Shown here one piece after another: positions 1 to 5,250 of a stretch of 5,429 nt of DNA. The notes beneath the pieces were generated by a model. It searched no databases and had not been told where the DNA came from. It was given only the letters and a program-made list of their open reading frames with translations. The stretch lies in the NCBI GenBank assembly GCA_021203685.1, contig JAJQAS010000069.1, positions 4,095-9,523 on the forward strand, given 5' to 3'. Every line of letters begins with the position of its first letter. The first letter of the stretch is position 1. The stretch is from Clostridiales bacterium (GTDB lineage Bacteria > Bacillota > Clostridia > Oscillospirales > Oscillospiraceae). Position numbers and translations under genes: made by a program.

Positions 1-4
1 TCCC

Positions 5-14
5 GGGGGGGGGG
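5..14. repeat. G10 homopolymer tract preceded by CCC
   Basis: Ten consecutive G residues follow CCC, so the first six bases form CCCGGG. The tract lies about 77 bp upstream of the deacetylase start and outside any coding frame I can support. Such runs can vary in length by slipped-strand replication, and they are also places where assemblies break or are miscalled. The sequence alone does not separate these possibilities. The rest of 15-91 shows no convincing promoter. Confidence 0.6.
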
Positions 15-91
15 AAGAGTAATTAAATAAGCGTACGATCTACTCCGATTGGCCACAGAGGGCCGCCTCAAAAAGGGAAGTCTGAAAAACA

Positions 92-1090
92 ATGGAAATC
101 GGAAGCGTTAAATTCTGGCGTCATGTCATTGTCGGAACTGTCATTGGCGTCATCATCCTTTCCACCGTCCTGGCGCTGGTTTTTGGCATCCGCAGCGTGC
201 TGTTGGGCCGCAGGCTGAACAAAATCATCGCGGAGAACGAAGCCCTCAGCGCGGAGGTGGTGGAGATGACCGGCGGGGACGGCGACGCAGCAGACGTGGA
301 AGAGACGGAGAACGAAGGCGACACCGTGGAGACCACTGGCGGGGAGGCCGTAGCCACCCAGACCAGCACGGCCGCCGACGCGGCGGAGACGCTGGAGTAC
401 CAGTCCCTGTTCCCCAACCTGATGACAGAGCCGGTGGAAAAAACCGACGACAACAGCGAGAAAGTCATCTACCTGACCTTTGACGACGGGCCTTCGGAGA
501 CGGTCACCCAGGAAATTCTGGACGTGCTGGCGGAATACAACGCCCACGCCACCTTCTTCGTCACCGCCCAGTACGGCACCAAGGAGCACCGGAGCGAGAT
601 GTACCAGGCCATCCTGGACGGCGGCAACGCCATCGGGCTGCACAGCTACAGCCACAGCTACAAGAAAATCTACTCCTCTGTGGAGTCGTACCTGGAGGAT
701 TTGAACAAGATCTGGCAGGAAGTTTACGACGCCACCGGGTATGAGGCCTCGCTGATCCGGTTCCCCGGCGGCAGCGTCAACAGCTACAACGGGGAGTTTT
801 ATTCCGAGCTGATCGCAGAGGTGACCCGGCGGGGCTTTACCTACCATGACTGGGTGGTCAGCTCCGGCGACGCGGAGAGCGACAGCGTCCCCGCCAGCAC
901 CATCAGCAGCGCGGTCATCGAAGCCTGCGAGAACCGGACCAAGTCCATCGTCCTGCTCCACGACACCGACGCAAAAAAGACGACCCTGGAGGCCCTCTCC
1001 ACCATTTTGGAGGAGCTGACCGCACAGGGCTATGAGTTTCGGGCGCTGGACGCCTCTGTGCGGCCTTACCACTTTGGCTACCCGGACTGA
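92..1090 (+). CDS. Membrane-anchored polysaccharide deacetylase (NodB domain, carbohydrate esterase family 4)
   Basis: This 332-residue protein should remove N-acetyl (or O-acetyl) groups from a cell-envelope polysaccharide, most likely peptidoglycan, outside the membrane. Residues 1-11 are a short cytoplasmic tail, about 12-33 one hydrophobic segment with no lipobox or clear cleavage site, about 34-60 a helical stretch, and 60-120 an acidic Thr/Glu-rich spacer. The NodB domain (about 125-325) has every classical motif: TFDDGPS at 129-135 (D131 catalytic base, D132 metal ligand), HSYSH at 184-188 (both metal-binding His), RFPGGS from R223, HDW at 252-254, and LLHD with H290. The RFPGGS and SSGDA wording is typical of clostridial members. 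The ATG follows GGGAAG (75-80) at a rather long 11-nt spacing; no better in-frame start is evident. The substrate cannot be read from sequence. The bactofilin gene starts 78 bp downstream, which suggests joint expression. Confidence 0.93.
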   Translation: MEIGSVKFWRHVIVGTVIGVIILSTVLALVFGIRSVLLGRRLNKIIAENEALSAEVVEMTGGDGDAADVEETENEGDTVETTGGEAVATQTSTAADAAETLEYQSLFPNLMTEPVEKTDDNSEKVIYLTFDDGPSETVTQEILDVLAEYNAHATFFVTAQYGTKEHRSEMYQAILDGGNAIGLHSYSHSYKKIYSSVESYLEDLNKIWQEVYDATGYEASLIRFPGGSVNSYNGEFYSELIAEVTRRGFTYHDWVVSSGDAESDSVPASTISSAVIEACENRTKSIVLLHDTDAKKTTLEALSTILEELTAQGYEFRALDASVRPYHFGYPD

Positions 1091-1101
1091 GCCTGTCCCC
1101 A

Positions 1102-1125
1102 ACGAAGCTGCCTGCGCCGCTTCGT
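1102..1125 (+). other. Small hairpin in the deacetylase-bactofilin gap
   Basis: ACGAAGC (1102-1108) pairs with GCTTCGT (1119-1125) around a 10-nt loop. No T-run follows directly; the sequence continues GCCAATACATTATT. It is therefore not a good terminator. It may be an mRNA-processing or stability hairpin, or chance. I see no convincing promoter for the bactofilin gene in this gap. Confidence 0.3.
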
Positions 1126-1154
1126 GCCAATACATTATTATTCCCCAGAAATGC

Positions 1155-1158
1155 GAGG
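1155..1158 (+). promoter_or_regulatory. Ribosome binding site that sets the bactofilin start
   Basis: GAGG lies 10 nt before the ATG at 1169. The same frame stays open upstream to a GTG at 1124, but that codon has no purine-rich site before it and would add 15 residues unlike any bactofilin N-terminus. The 1169 ATG gives the sensible N-terminus MARKRQSNFSIALDEL. Confidence 0.6.
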
Positions 1159-1168
1159 TAGTTTCATT

Positions 1169-1897
1169 ATGGCGAGAAAAAGGCAAAGTAATTTCAGCAT
1201 CGCGCTGGACGAGCTGATCAACGGCAAAGACAGCTCTGCGGAGGCCCCCAAGGCCGAGACCCCTGCGGCGACCAAGGCGGCCCCTGTTGCCGCACCCAAA
1301 GCGGAACCGGTCGCCGCCCCCAAGCCGGAGCCAAAACCCGCTCCCAAGCCGGAACCGAAGCCGGAGCCGAAGCCCACCCCCAAGCCGGTGGTGAAGGCAG
1401 AACCCAAGAAAACGACCGAAGAGGAGATCGCAGCTATGGAAACCCTGATCAACGCCGATACCATCATCAACGGCTCTATCGTCAGCAAGAACGCTCTGCG
1501 CGTGCTGGGCACCGTGGAGGGAGATGTGTCCACCACCAGCACCATGGATGTCTCCGGCGACATCACCGGCAAGATCGTGGCCAAGGAGCTGAACCTGGCC
1601 AGCGGCACCGTGGAAGGCAACGTGAACTGCGTGGAGCACATGACGATGGACAGCAGCTCCATGATTTTGGGCGACATCGAGGCCAAAGAGCTGGTGCTGG
1701 ACGGCAAGGTCAAGGGCAACGTCAACGTTGGCGGCGCGGTCATCATCAAGTCCAACTCCGTGGTTCTGGGCGACATCAACGCCGCCACCATCCAGATGGA
1801 GCAGGGCTCCACCGTCTGCGGCAAGCTCAGCATCACTTCCAGTGAGAAAAAGCTCGACGACAGCCTTTTCACCCGAAAGAAGAAGAAAAACGCCTGA
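1169..1897 (+). CDS. Bactofilin-family polymer-forming cytoskeletal protein with Lys/Pro-rich linker
   Basis: This 242-residue protein carries a bactofilin (DUF583) domain, a right-handed beta-helix that polymerises head to tail into filaments at the inner face of the membrane. The domain spans about 93-225, opening with INADTIINGSI. It shows regularly spaced hydrophobic/Gly turns such as VLGTVEGDV, VSGDITGKI, ASGTVEGNV, LDGKVKGNV and VVLGDINA, the signature of stacked beta-helix rungs. There is no signal peptide or membrane segment. Residues 1-22 (MARKRQSNFSIALDELINGK...) are a short amphipathic-looking start, and about 24-88 are low-complexity Ala/Pro/Lys/Glu. The C-terminus is basic (RKKKKNA). 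Bactofilins commonly scaffold peptidoglycan-modifying enzymes, so its place between an active and a degenerate deacetylase suggests it positions them; that link is inference. The next gene starts after 47 bp. The fold call is firm; the partner proteins are not known. Confidence 0.92.
   Translation: MARKRQSNFSIALDELINGKDSSAEAPKAETPAATKAAPVAAPKAEPVAAPKPEPKPAPKPEPKPEPKPTPKPVVKAEPKKTTEEEIAAMETLINADTIINGSIVSKNALRVLGTVEGDVSTTSTMDVSGDITGKIVAKELNLASGTVEGNVNCVEHMTMDSSSMILGDIEAKELVLDGKVKGNVNVGGAVIIKSNSVVLGDINAATIQMEQGSTVCGKLSITSSEKKLDDSLFTRKKKKNA
1322..1387 (+). repeat. In-frame 12-bp repeat encoding KPxP units
   Basis: Codons 52-73 of the bactofilin gene read Lys-Pro-x-Pro five times in succession (x = Glu, Ala, Glu, Glu, Thr), followed by a further Lys-Pro. 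The near-identical 12-bp DNA unit resembles AAGCCGGAGCCG. It sits inside a longer Ala/Pro/Lys/Glu stretch (residues about 24-88). Such KPEP tracts form extended polyproline-II-like spacers, as in TonB. Unit number could change by slippage, since every gain or loss keeps the frame. Confidence 0.8.
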
Positions 1898-1944
1898 CCC
1901 AATTTCCCCAAAGGCGGAGAATTTGAGAGGACTGAGGTGCGCTG

Positions 1945-2982
1945 ATGAACCGTTTTGCGAAAATAGGAGCCTGCCTGCTGGCATTTGTTCTGTTTGCCTA
2001 TCTTCTGCTGGTGGATTACCCCCGTTTTAAGGAATCGCTGACGACGGGGAGCCGCAGCGCTGCCAGTGAGCAGCTGGAGGCAGCGGACAGCTCCGCACCA
2101 GAGGCCGAGACAGAGGACCCGGGCGTGGATACGTCGGCGGATACCTCTGCGGAGGTGTCTGACCCCGAGGCCAGCGAGACTGCGGCCCTGCAAGCCCAGG
2201 CCGAGGCACTGGAGCAGGAGCTGGAAGACCTGCGGGAGCAGTGCGGAGCGGTCCCTGTGGCGTTGTTCTTTGACCAGAGCACCGATGTGATCTATCAGGA
2301 GCTGTACCCGGCCATGACAACGGCGGGTTATACCGGCACCATCGTGTTCCAGGACGGCGCGCTGACGGGCAATTACCAGATCATCGAGACGTCGGAGTTC
2401 AAGACCATGAACGAGGCCGGTTGGGAATACGCCATCGGCGGCGACAGCACTGACATCGACCTGACCGGGACGGTCACGGCCCAGGCCTGGCAGACCTCGC
2501 TGGAGACTTACATCAAAAATCTCCGGGCGCGCACCGGCATCACCCCCACCCTGTACGTGTTCCGGGACGGCGAGTACCAGGAAGACTGCGACGCGGCGCT
2601 GGAGGACCTGGGCTACACCGCCCTTGCCTACAGCGCGGCGGACGCGGCGGAGGACACCGCAGTCAGCGCGCTGACCCGGCTGACCTGGTTCCGTGTCTCC
2701 GCCGAGACAGACGCGGAAACGCTGCTGGAGGAGCTTCAGAGCTGTTCCTGCGCGGTACTGCTGGCGGAGGTGGACGAGGCGGACTCCACCGGGGAGGACC
2801 TGTTCACGTCAGAGGACTATATCGCCCTGCTGGGCGAGCTTGTGGCCGACGACGGCGTCACCATCACCACGGGAACGGAGATTCTGGAAACCGCTGCCGA
2901 CGGCAGCGAGCGGCAGCAGCTGCTGGAACAGATCCAGGAGAAGGAAGCGGAGCTGGCGCAGGTGCAGGCCCAGCTGGAATAA
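1945..2982 (+). CDS. Membrane-anchored degenerate NodB-like protein (probable inactive deacetylase) with coiled coils
   Basis: A 345-residue protein with one N-terminal membrane segment (about 7-24), an acidic Ser/Thr/Glu/Asp spacer (30-78), a coiled-coil helix (80-99), a globular domain (about 103-318) and a C-terminal coiled coil (321-345). I read the domain as a decayed NodB fold by lining it up with the deacetylase two genes upstream. ALFFDQST (106-113) matches YLTFDDGPS but keeps only the first Asp, with Q111 in place of the metal-binding Asp. IGGDSTDI (164-171) matches IGLHSYSH with both His lost. FRDGEY (206-211) falls at the RFPGGS position, and VLLAEVDEA matches VLLHDTDAK with A274 replacing the catalytic His. 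Metal-dependent deacetylation is thus unlikely; a binding or structural role is inferred. The ATG has GAGGTG (1934-1939) 5 nt upstream. An unrelated fold remains possible. Confidence 0.75.
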   Translation: MNRFAKIGACLLAFVLFAYLLLVDYPRFKESLTTGSRSAASEQLEAADSSAPEAETEDPGVDTSADTSAEVSDPEASETAALQAQAEALEQELEDLREQCGAVPVALFFDQSTDVIYQELYPAMTTAGYTGTIVFQDGALTGNYQIIETSEFKTMNEAGWEYAIGGDSTDIDLTGTVTAQAWQTSLETYIKNLRARTGITPTLYVFRDGEYQEDCDAALEDLGYTALAYSAADAAEDTAVSALTRLTWFRVSAETDAETLLEELQSCSCAVLLAEVDEADSTGEDLFTSEDYIALLGELVADDGVTITTGTEILETAADGSERQQLLEQIQEKEAELAQVQAQLE

Positions 2983-3008
2983 GAGACAGCGCCGGGTCTC
3001 TCGCTTTT
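2982..3008 (+). terminator. Weak hairpin followed by T4, possible terminator of the envelope cluster
   Basis: AGAGAC (2982-2987) pairs with GTCTCT (2996-3001) around an 8-nt loop, starting on the last base of the stop codon. A short run TTTT follows at 3005-3008 after CGC. The stem is only 6 bp and the T-run is short and offset, so termination here would be inefficient. Confidence 0.3.
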
Positions 3009-3041
3009 AGGCGGGAAATCTAAGCGCTCCGATAATTTTTC

Positions 3042-3070
3042 TTGCAATCAATTGTGCGCAAAGGTACAAT
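3042..3070 (+). promoter_or_regulatory. Sigma-A type promoter for the RlmD-family gene
   Basis: TTGCAA (3042-3047; 4 of 6 to TTGACA) is followed after exactly 17 bp by TACAAT (3065-3070; 5 of 6 to TATAAT). Transcription would begin near 3076-3077, leaving a leader of about 50 nt that ends in GGAGGAG (3113-3119), 5 nt before the methyltransferase ATG. The -10 box lies inside the left arm of a perfect inverted repeat, so a protein binding that repeat would compete with RNA polymerase. Confidence 0.6.
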
Positions 3071-3095
3071 GACAGAGGTCATTGTACCTTTGCGC
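3056..3095. promoter_or_regulatory. Perfect 18-bp inverted repeat with 4-nt loop (operator or terminator hairpin)
   Basis: GCGCAAAGGTACAATGAC (3056-3073) and its exact reverse complement (3078-3095) flank AGAG. Read as RNA from upstream it is a very stable hairpin that could end the envelope-cluster transcript. However, it is followed by GGTTTTG, a short T-run offset by two G. Read as DNA it is a symmetrical operator covering the -10 box and start site of the next gene. A transcript starting near 3076 would contain only the right arm, so the hairpin would form only in read-through RNA. Both functions are possible together. Confidence 0.7.
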
Positions 3096-3124
3096 GGTTT
3101 TGCCGCCGAAATGGAGGAGCCGAT

Positions 3125-4768
3125 ATGGAACTGAGAAAAAACGACGTCCACACCCTGCCCATCACGGGATACGCCAGCAACGGGGACGGCGTGGGGCATC
3201 TGGACGGGATGGCGGTCTTTGTGAAGGGCGCGCTGGAGGGGGAAACGGTCACGGTGGCCCTGACCAAGGTGGGCCGCTCTGCGGCCTGGGCCAGGCTCCT
3301 CCGGGTGGAGACCCCCTCCCCTGCCCGCATCACACCGGACTGCCCCTATGATAAGCTCTGCGGCGGCTGCCGCACCCGCCACATGACCTACGAGGAGGAG
3401 CTGCGCTTCAAACGCCAGCGGGTGGAGGACGCCCTCCGGCACATCGGCGGGCTGGACGTGGCGGTCTCCGCCATCCACGGAGCCAAAAACCCGGAGCGGT
3501 ACCGGAACAAGGCGGTGTTTCCGGTGAGCCAGGACAAAAAGAACGGCGTCCGAGTGGGGTTTTACCGGGAGCGGAGCCACGACGTGGTGGACGTGAGCAG
3601 CTGTCTGCTGCAATCCGCCCAGGCGGACAAGGCGGGGCGCATCGTCCGCAAATGGATGAACAAATTTCACGTTCCCGCCTATGACGAGGGGGACGGCACC
3701 GGCCTGGTCCGCCACGTCTTCGTCCGCACCAACCGGCGGGGAGAATCGCTCATCTGCGTGGTGGTCAACGGGAAGGCGCTGCCCTTCGAGGAGGAGCTGG
3801 TGCAGGCCCTGCGGGCCGGGTGCCCCAAGGCAGTTGGCGTTGTGCTGAACACCAACACCCGCCAGACCAACGTGATTTTGGGACCCCAATACCGCACCCT
3901 CTGGGGGCAGGATTTTCTGGAAGACCGCCTCTGCGGCCTGACCTTCCGGCTGAGCATCCCCTCCTTTTTCCAGGTGAACCGGGACCAGGCGGAGGTGCTG
4001 TACAACCTGGCGCTGGACTGCGCGGAACTGACCGGAAAGGAAACCGTGGTGGATTTGTATTGTGGGACAGGCACCATCTCGCTGGTGATGGCCCGGAAGG
4101 CGGGACAGGTCATCGGCGCGGAGATCGTCCCCGCCGCCATTCGGAACGCAAAGGAGAACGCCGCCCGCAACGGATTCGATAACACCGAATTTCTCTGCGC
4201 CGACGCAGGCGAGGCCGCCCGGGAGCTGGCCCGGCGGGGCGTCCGGCCCGATGTGATCTGTGTTGACCCGCCGAGGAAGGGGCTGGACCCAGCGGTCATC
4301 GACGCCATTGCCGCGATGGAACCTCGGCGGGTGGTATATGTCTCCTGCGACCCGGGTACACTGGCGCGGGATTTGAAGGCGCTGGGGGTGCGGGGGTACT
4401 GCGTGCAGCGGGTCGAAGCGGTTGATATGTTTCCGAGTACGGGGCATGTGGAGACGGTTGTTCAACTGTCCCAACAAAAGCCGGACGATGTGATCCGGGT
4501 GGGACTTGACCTGGACGAGCTGGATATTACGGCGGCGGAAAGCAAGGCAACCTATCAGGAGATCAAAGCCTATGTGAAAGAGCAGACTGGACTTTCCGCG
4601 TCTTCGCTGTACATCGCACAGGTGAAGCAAAAATACGGCATCATCGAGCGTGAGAATTATAATCTGTCAAAATCTGAGGACGCAAGACAGCCACAGTGCC
4701 CACCAGAGAAGGAGAAGGCAATTGTGGAGGCGTTGCGGCACTTCAAAATGATAGAAGGGAGCGATTGA
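3125..4768 (+). CDS. rlmD: 23S rRNA (uracil-5-)-methyltransferase, RlmD/TrmA family, with extra C-terminal domain
   Basis: This 547-residue enzyme should transfer a methyl group from S-adenosylmethionine to C5 of a uridine in 23S rRNA (the U1939 class; Firmicute homologues may also serve U747). Residues 1-60 form a TRAM RNA-binding domain. C73, C79, C82 and C160 reproduce the Cys-x5-Cys-x2-Cys...Cys iron-sulfur pattern of RlmD. SFFQVN (280-285), the SAM loop DLYCGTGT (310-317), DPPRKGLD (381-388), the nucleophile C408 in YVSCDP, and the catalytic base E443 in GHVETVV are all present. The family normally ends soon after this Glu (E. coli RlmD is about 433 residues). Here about 95 further residues follow (DLDELD..., SSLYIAQVKQKYGI..., PPEKEKAI...), which look helix-turn-helix-like. 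I recall similar tails on other clostridial family members. Base composition falls around the junction. A strong GGAGGAG lies 5 nt before the ATG. RlmC/RlmCD specificity cannot be excluded. Confidence 0.93.
   Translation: MELRKNDVHTLPITGYASNGDGVGHLDGMAVFVKGALEGETVTVALTKVGRSAAWARLLRVETPSPARITPDCPYDKLCGGCRTRHMTYEEELRFKRQRVEDALRHIGGLDVAVSAIHGAKNPERYRNKAVFPVSQDKKNGVRVGFYRERSHDVVDVSSCLLQSAQADKAGRIVRKWMNKFHVPAYDEGDGTGLVRHVFVRTNRRGESLICVVVNGKALPFEEELVQALRAGCPKAVGVVLNTNTRQTNVILGPQYRTLWGQDFLEDRLCGLTFRLSIPSFFQVNRDQAEVLYNLALDCAELTGKETVVDLYCGTGTISLVMARKAGQVIGAEIVPAAIRNAKENAARNGFDNTEFLCADAGEAARELARRGVRPDVICVDPPRKGLDPAVIDAIAAMEPRRVVYVSCDPGTLARDLKALGVRGYCVQRVEAVDMFPSTGHVETVVQLSQQKPDDVIRVGLDLDELDITAAESKATYQEIKAYVKEQTGLSASSLYIAQVKQKYGIIERENYNLSKSEDARQPQCPPEKEKAIVEALRHFKMIEGSD
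4445..4461. other. Candidate attachment-site core at the HVETVV codons of rlmD
   Basis: CATGTGGAGACGGTTGT encodes His441-Val-Glu443-Thr-Val and the first two bases of Val446. This stretch is conserved in the family because Glu443 is the catalytic base, which makes it a stable target. It lies at the composition break and just before the extra tail. Conjugative elements known to use rumA insert at the equivalent codons. Only one copy is visible here; a direct repeat beyond the window would be needed to establish it. Confidence 0.35.
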
Positions 4769-4769
4769 T

Positions 4770-5012
4770 ATGAATACATCCTGTGAGTTTAACATCGACA
4801 CCGCCAGCGTGGAGCTGCGATTCGCTGATGGCACCGAGATCAGTATCTATACCCCAGGGGTGGACGATAAAATTTGCCCCACCGTCCCCATGCAGACAGA
4901 GATCGACTGGCTGATATACAACGAGCCGTTGACCTATGCCAGATTGGTATTCTCTGGAGAGTTAGCGCAGTATGCCAGGGATATGGCTGGGACACATGGA
5001 ATAACAGACTGA
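4770..5012 (+). CDS. Small DUF6061-like protein of unknown function
   Basis: An 80-residue soluble acidic protein without signal peptide or membrane segment. Its shape (CEFNIDTASVELRFADGT near the start, a beta-rich middle, then EIDWLIYNEPLTYARLVFSGEL) matches what I recall of the DUF6061 family, small proteins common on clostridial chromosomes and mobile elements; no biochemical role is known to me. The ATG starts one base after the rlmD stop (TGATATG), with AAGGGAG (4755-4761) 8 nt upstream inside the rlmD 3' end, so translation is probably coupled to the methyltransferase tail. Its low GC matches the tail rather than the body of rlmD. It is followed by a strong terminator. Family assignment is from memory of the motif pattern. 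Confidence 0.75.
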   Translation: MNTSCEFNIDTASVELRFADGTEISIYTPGVDDKICPTVPMQTEIDWLIYNEPLTYARLVFSGELAQYARDMAGTHGITD

Positions 5013-5057
5013 CACAAAAATTTATAAGCATTAGCTAACAGCTTGATGCGTAAGAGG

Positions 5058-5105
5058 AATGGGCTTCTACTTGTGGATGAAATCCCCGGTAGAAGCCCAT
5101 TTTTT
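5058..5105 (+). terminator. Strong intrinsic terminator after the DUF6061-like gene
   Basis: AATGGGCTTCTAC (5058-5070) pairs perfectly over 13 bp with GTAGAAGCCCATT (5089-5101). The loop is 18 nt and a T-run ends the stem (5100-5105). It closes the rlmD-DUF6061 transcription unit and insulates the next promoter. The minus strand lacks a comparable T-run, so it works mainly in the + direction. Confidence 0.88.
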
Positions 5106-5140
5106 ATCCTTCTTCGTCTTTTAGCGAGCGTCACTGTGAA

Positions 5141-5184
5141 TTAAGCCAGAATTAATCTTGCGATAATCTCACCTTAACCCACCT
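5141..5184 (+). promoter_or_regulatory. Four tandem 11-bp direct repeats, probable response-regulator operator
   Basis: The stretch divides exactly into TTAAGCCAGAA, TTAATCTTGCG, ATAATCTCACC and TTAACCCACCT. Each begins with (T/A)TAA and has C at position 6; the middle two share TAATCT. An 11-bp period puts each unit on the same face of the helix, the arrangement bound by OmpR/PhoB-family dimers. The array ends 4 bp before the -10 box, where an activator would replace a missing -35 element. The regulator itself is not in the window. Confidence 0.65.
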
Positions 5185-5188
5185 GCTA

Positions 5189-5194
5189 TATACT
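5189..5194 (+). promoter_or_regulatory. -10 box of an activator-dependent promoter
   Basis: TATACT (5 of 6 to TATAAT) lies 62 bp before the next ATG. No acceptable -35 hexamer occurs 16-18 bp upstream; those positions fall in the 11-bp repeat array, consistent with positive control by a bound regulator. Transcription would start near 5201. Confidence 0.55.
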
Positions 5195-5250
5195 AAACCC
5201 ATACCAGAGAACACGAACAAGGAGCGTTTTGTTGTACAGGAGGCAGACCT

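Noticed and set aside
23..39. AT-rich stretch with TTAAAT and TACGAT as -10 candidates upstream of the deacetylase
   Set aside because: The matching -35 positions fall in the G-rich start of the window and do not resemble TTGACA; the true promoter may lie outside.
1124..1168. Upstream GTG start for the bactofilin
   Set aside because: It lacks a ribosome binding site and overlaps the small hairpin. The ATG at 1169 has GAGG at 10 nt and gives a sensible N-terminus.
1963..1974. Possible lipoprotein lipobox IGAC at residues 7-10 of the degenerate NodB-like protein
   Set aside because: The Cys comes before the hydrophobic segment instead of after it, and Gly at -2 is atypical, so this is a membrane anchor rather than a lipoprotein signal.
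68..1984. Very long minus-strand open frame of 638 codons and, further on, one of 536 codons at 3020-4630
   Set aside because: Both lie opposite well-supported genes. High GC removes stop codons from the complementary frames, and their translations are low-complexity Gly/Arg/Leu/Val/His-rich without any recognisable family.
4340..4351. VSCDP in place of the VSCNP motif around the RlmD nucleophile
   Set aside because: Asp at this position is, as far as I know, common in Firmicute members of the family, and the nucleophilic Cys is intact, so it is not an anomaly.
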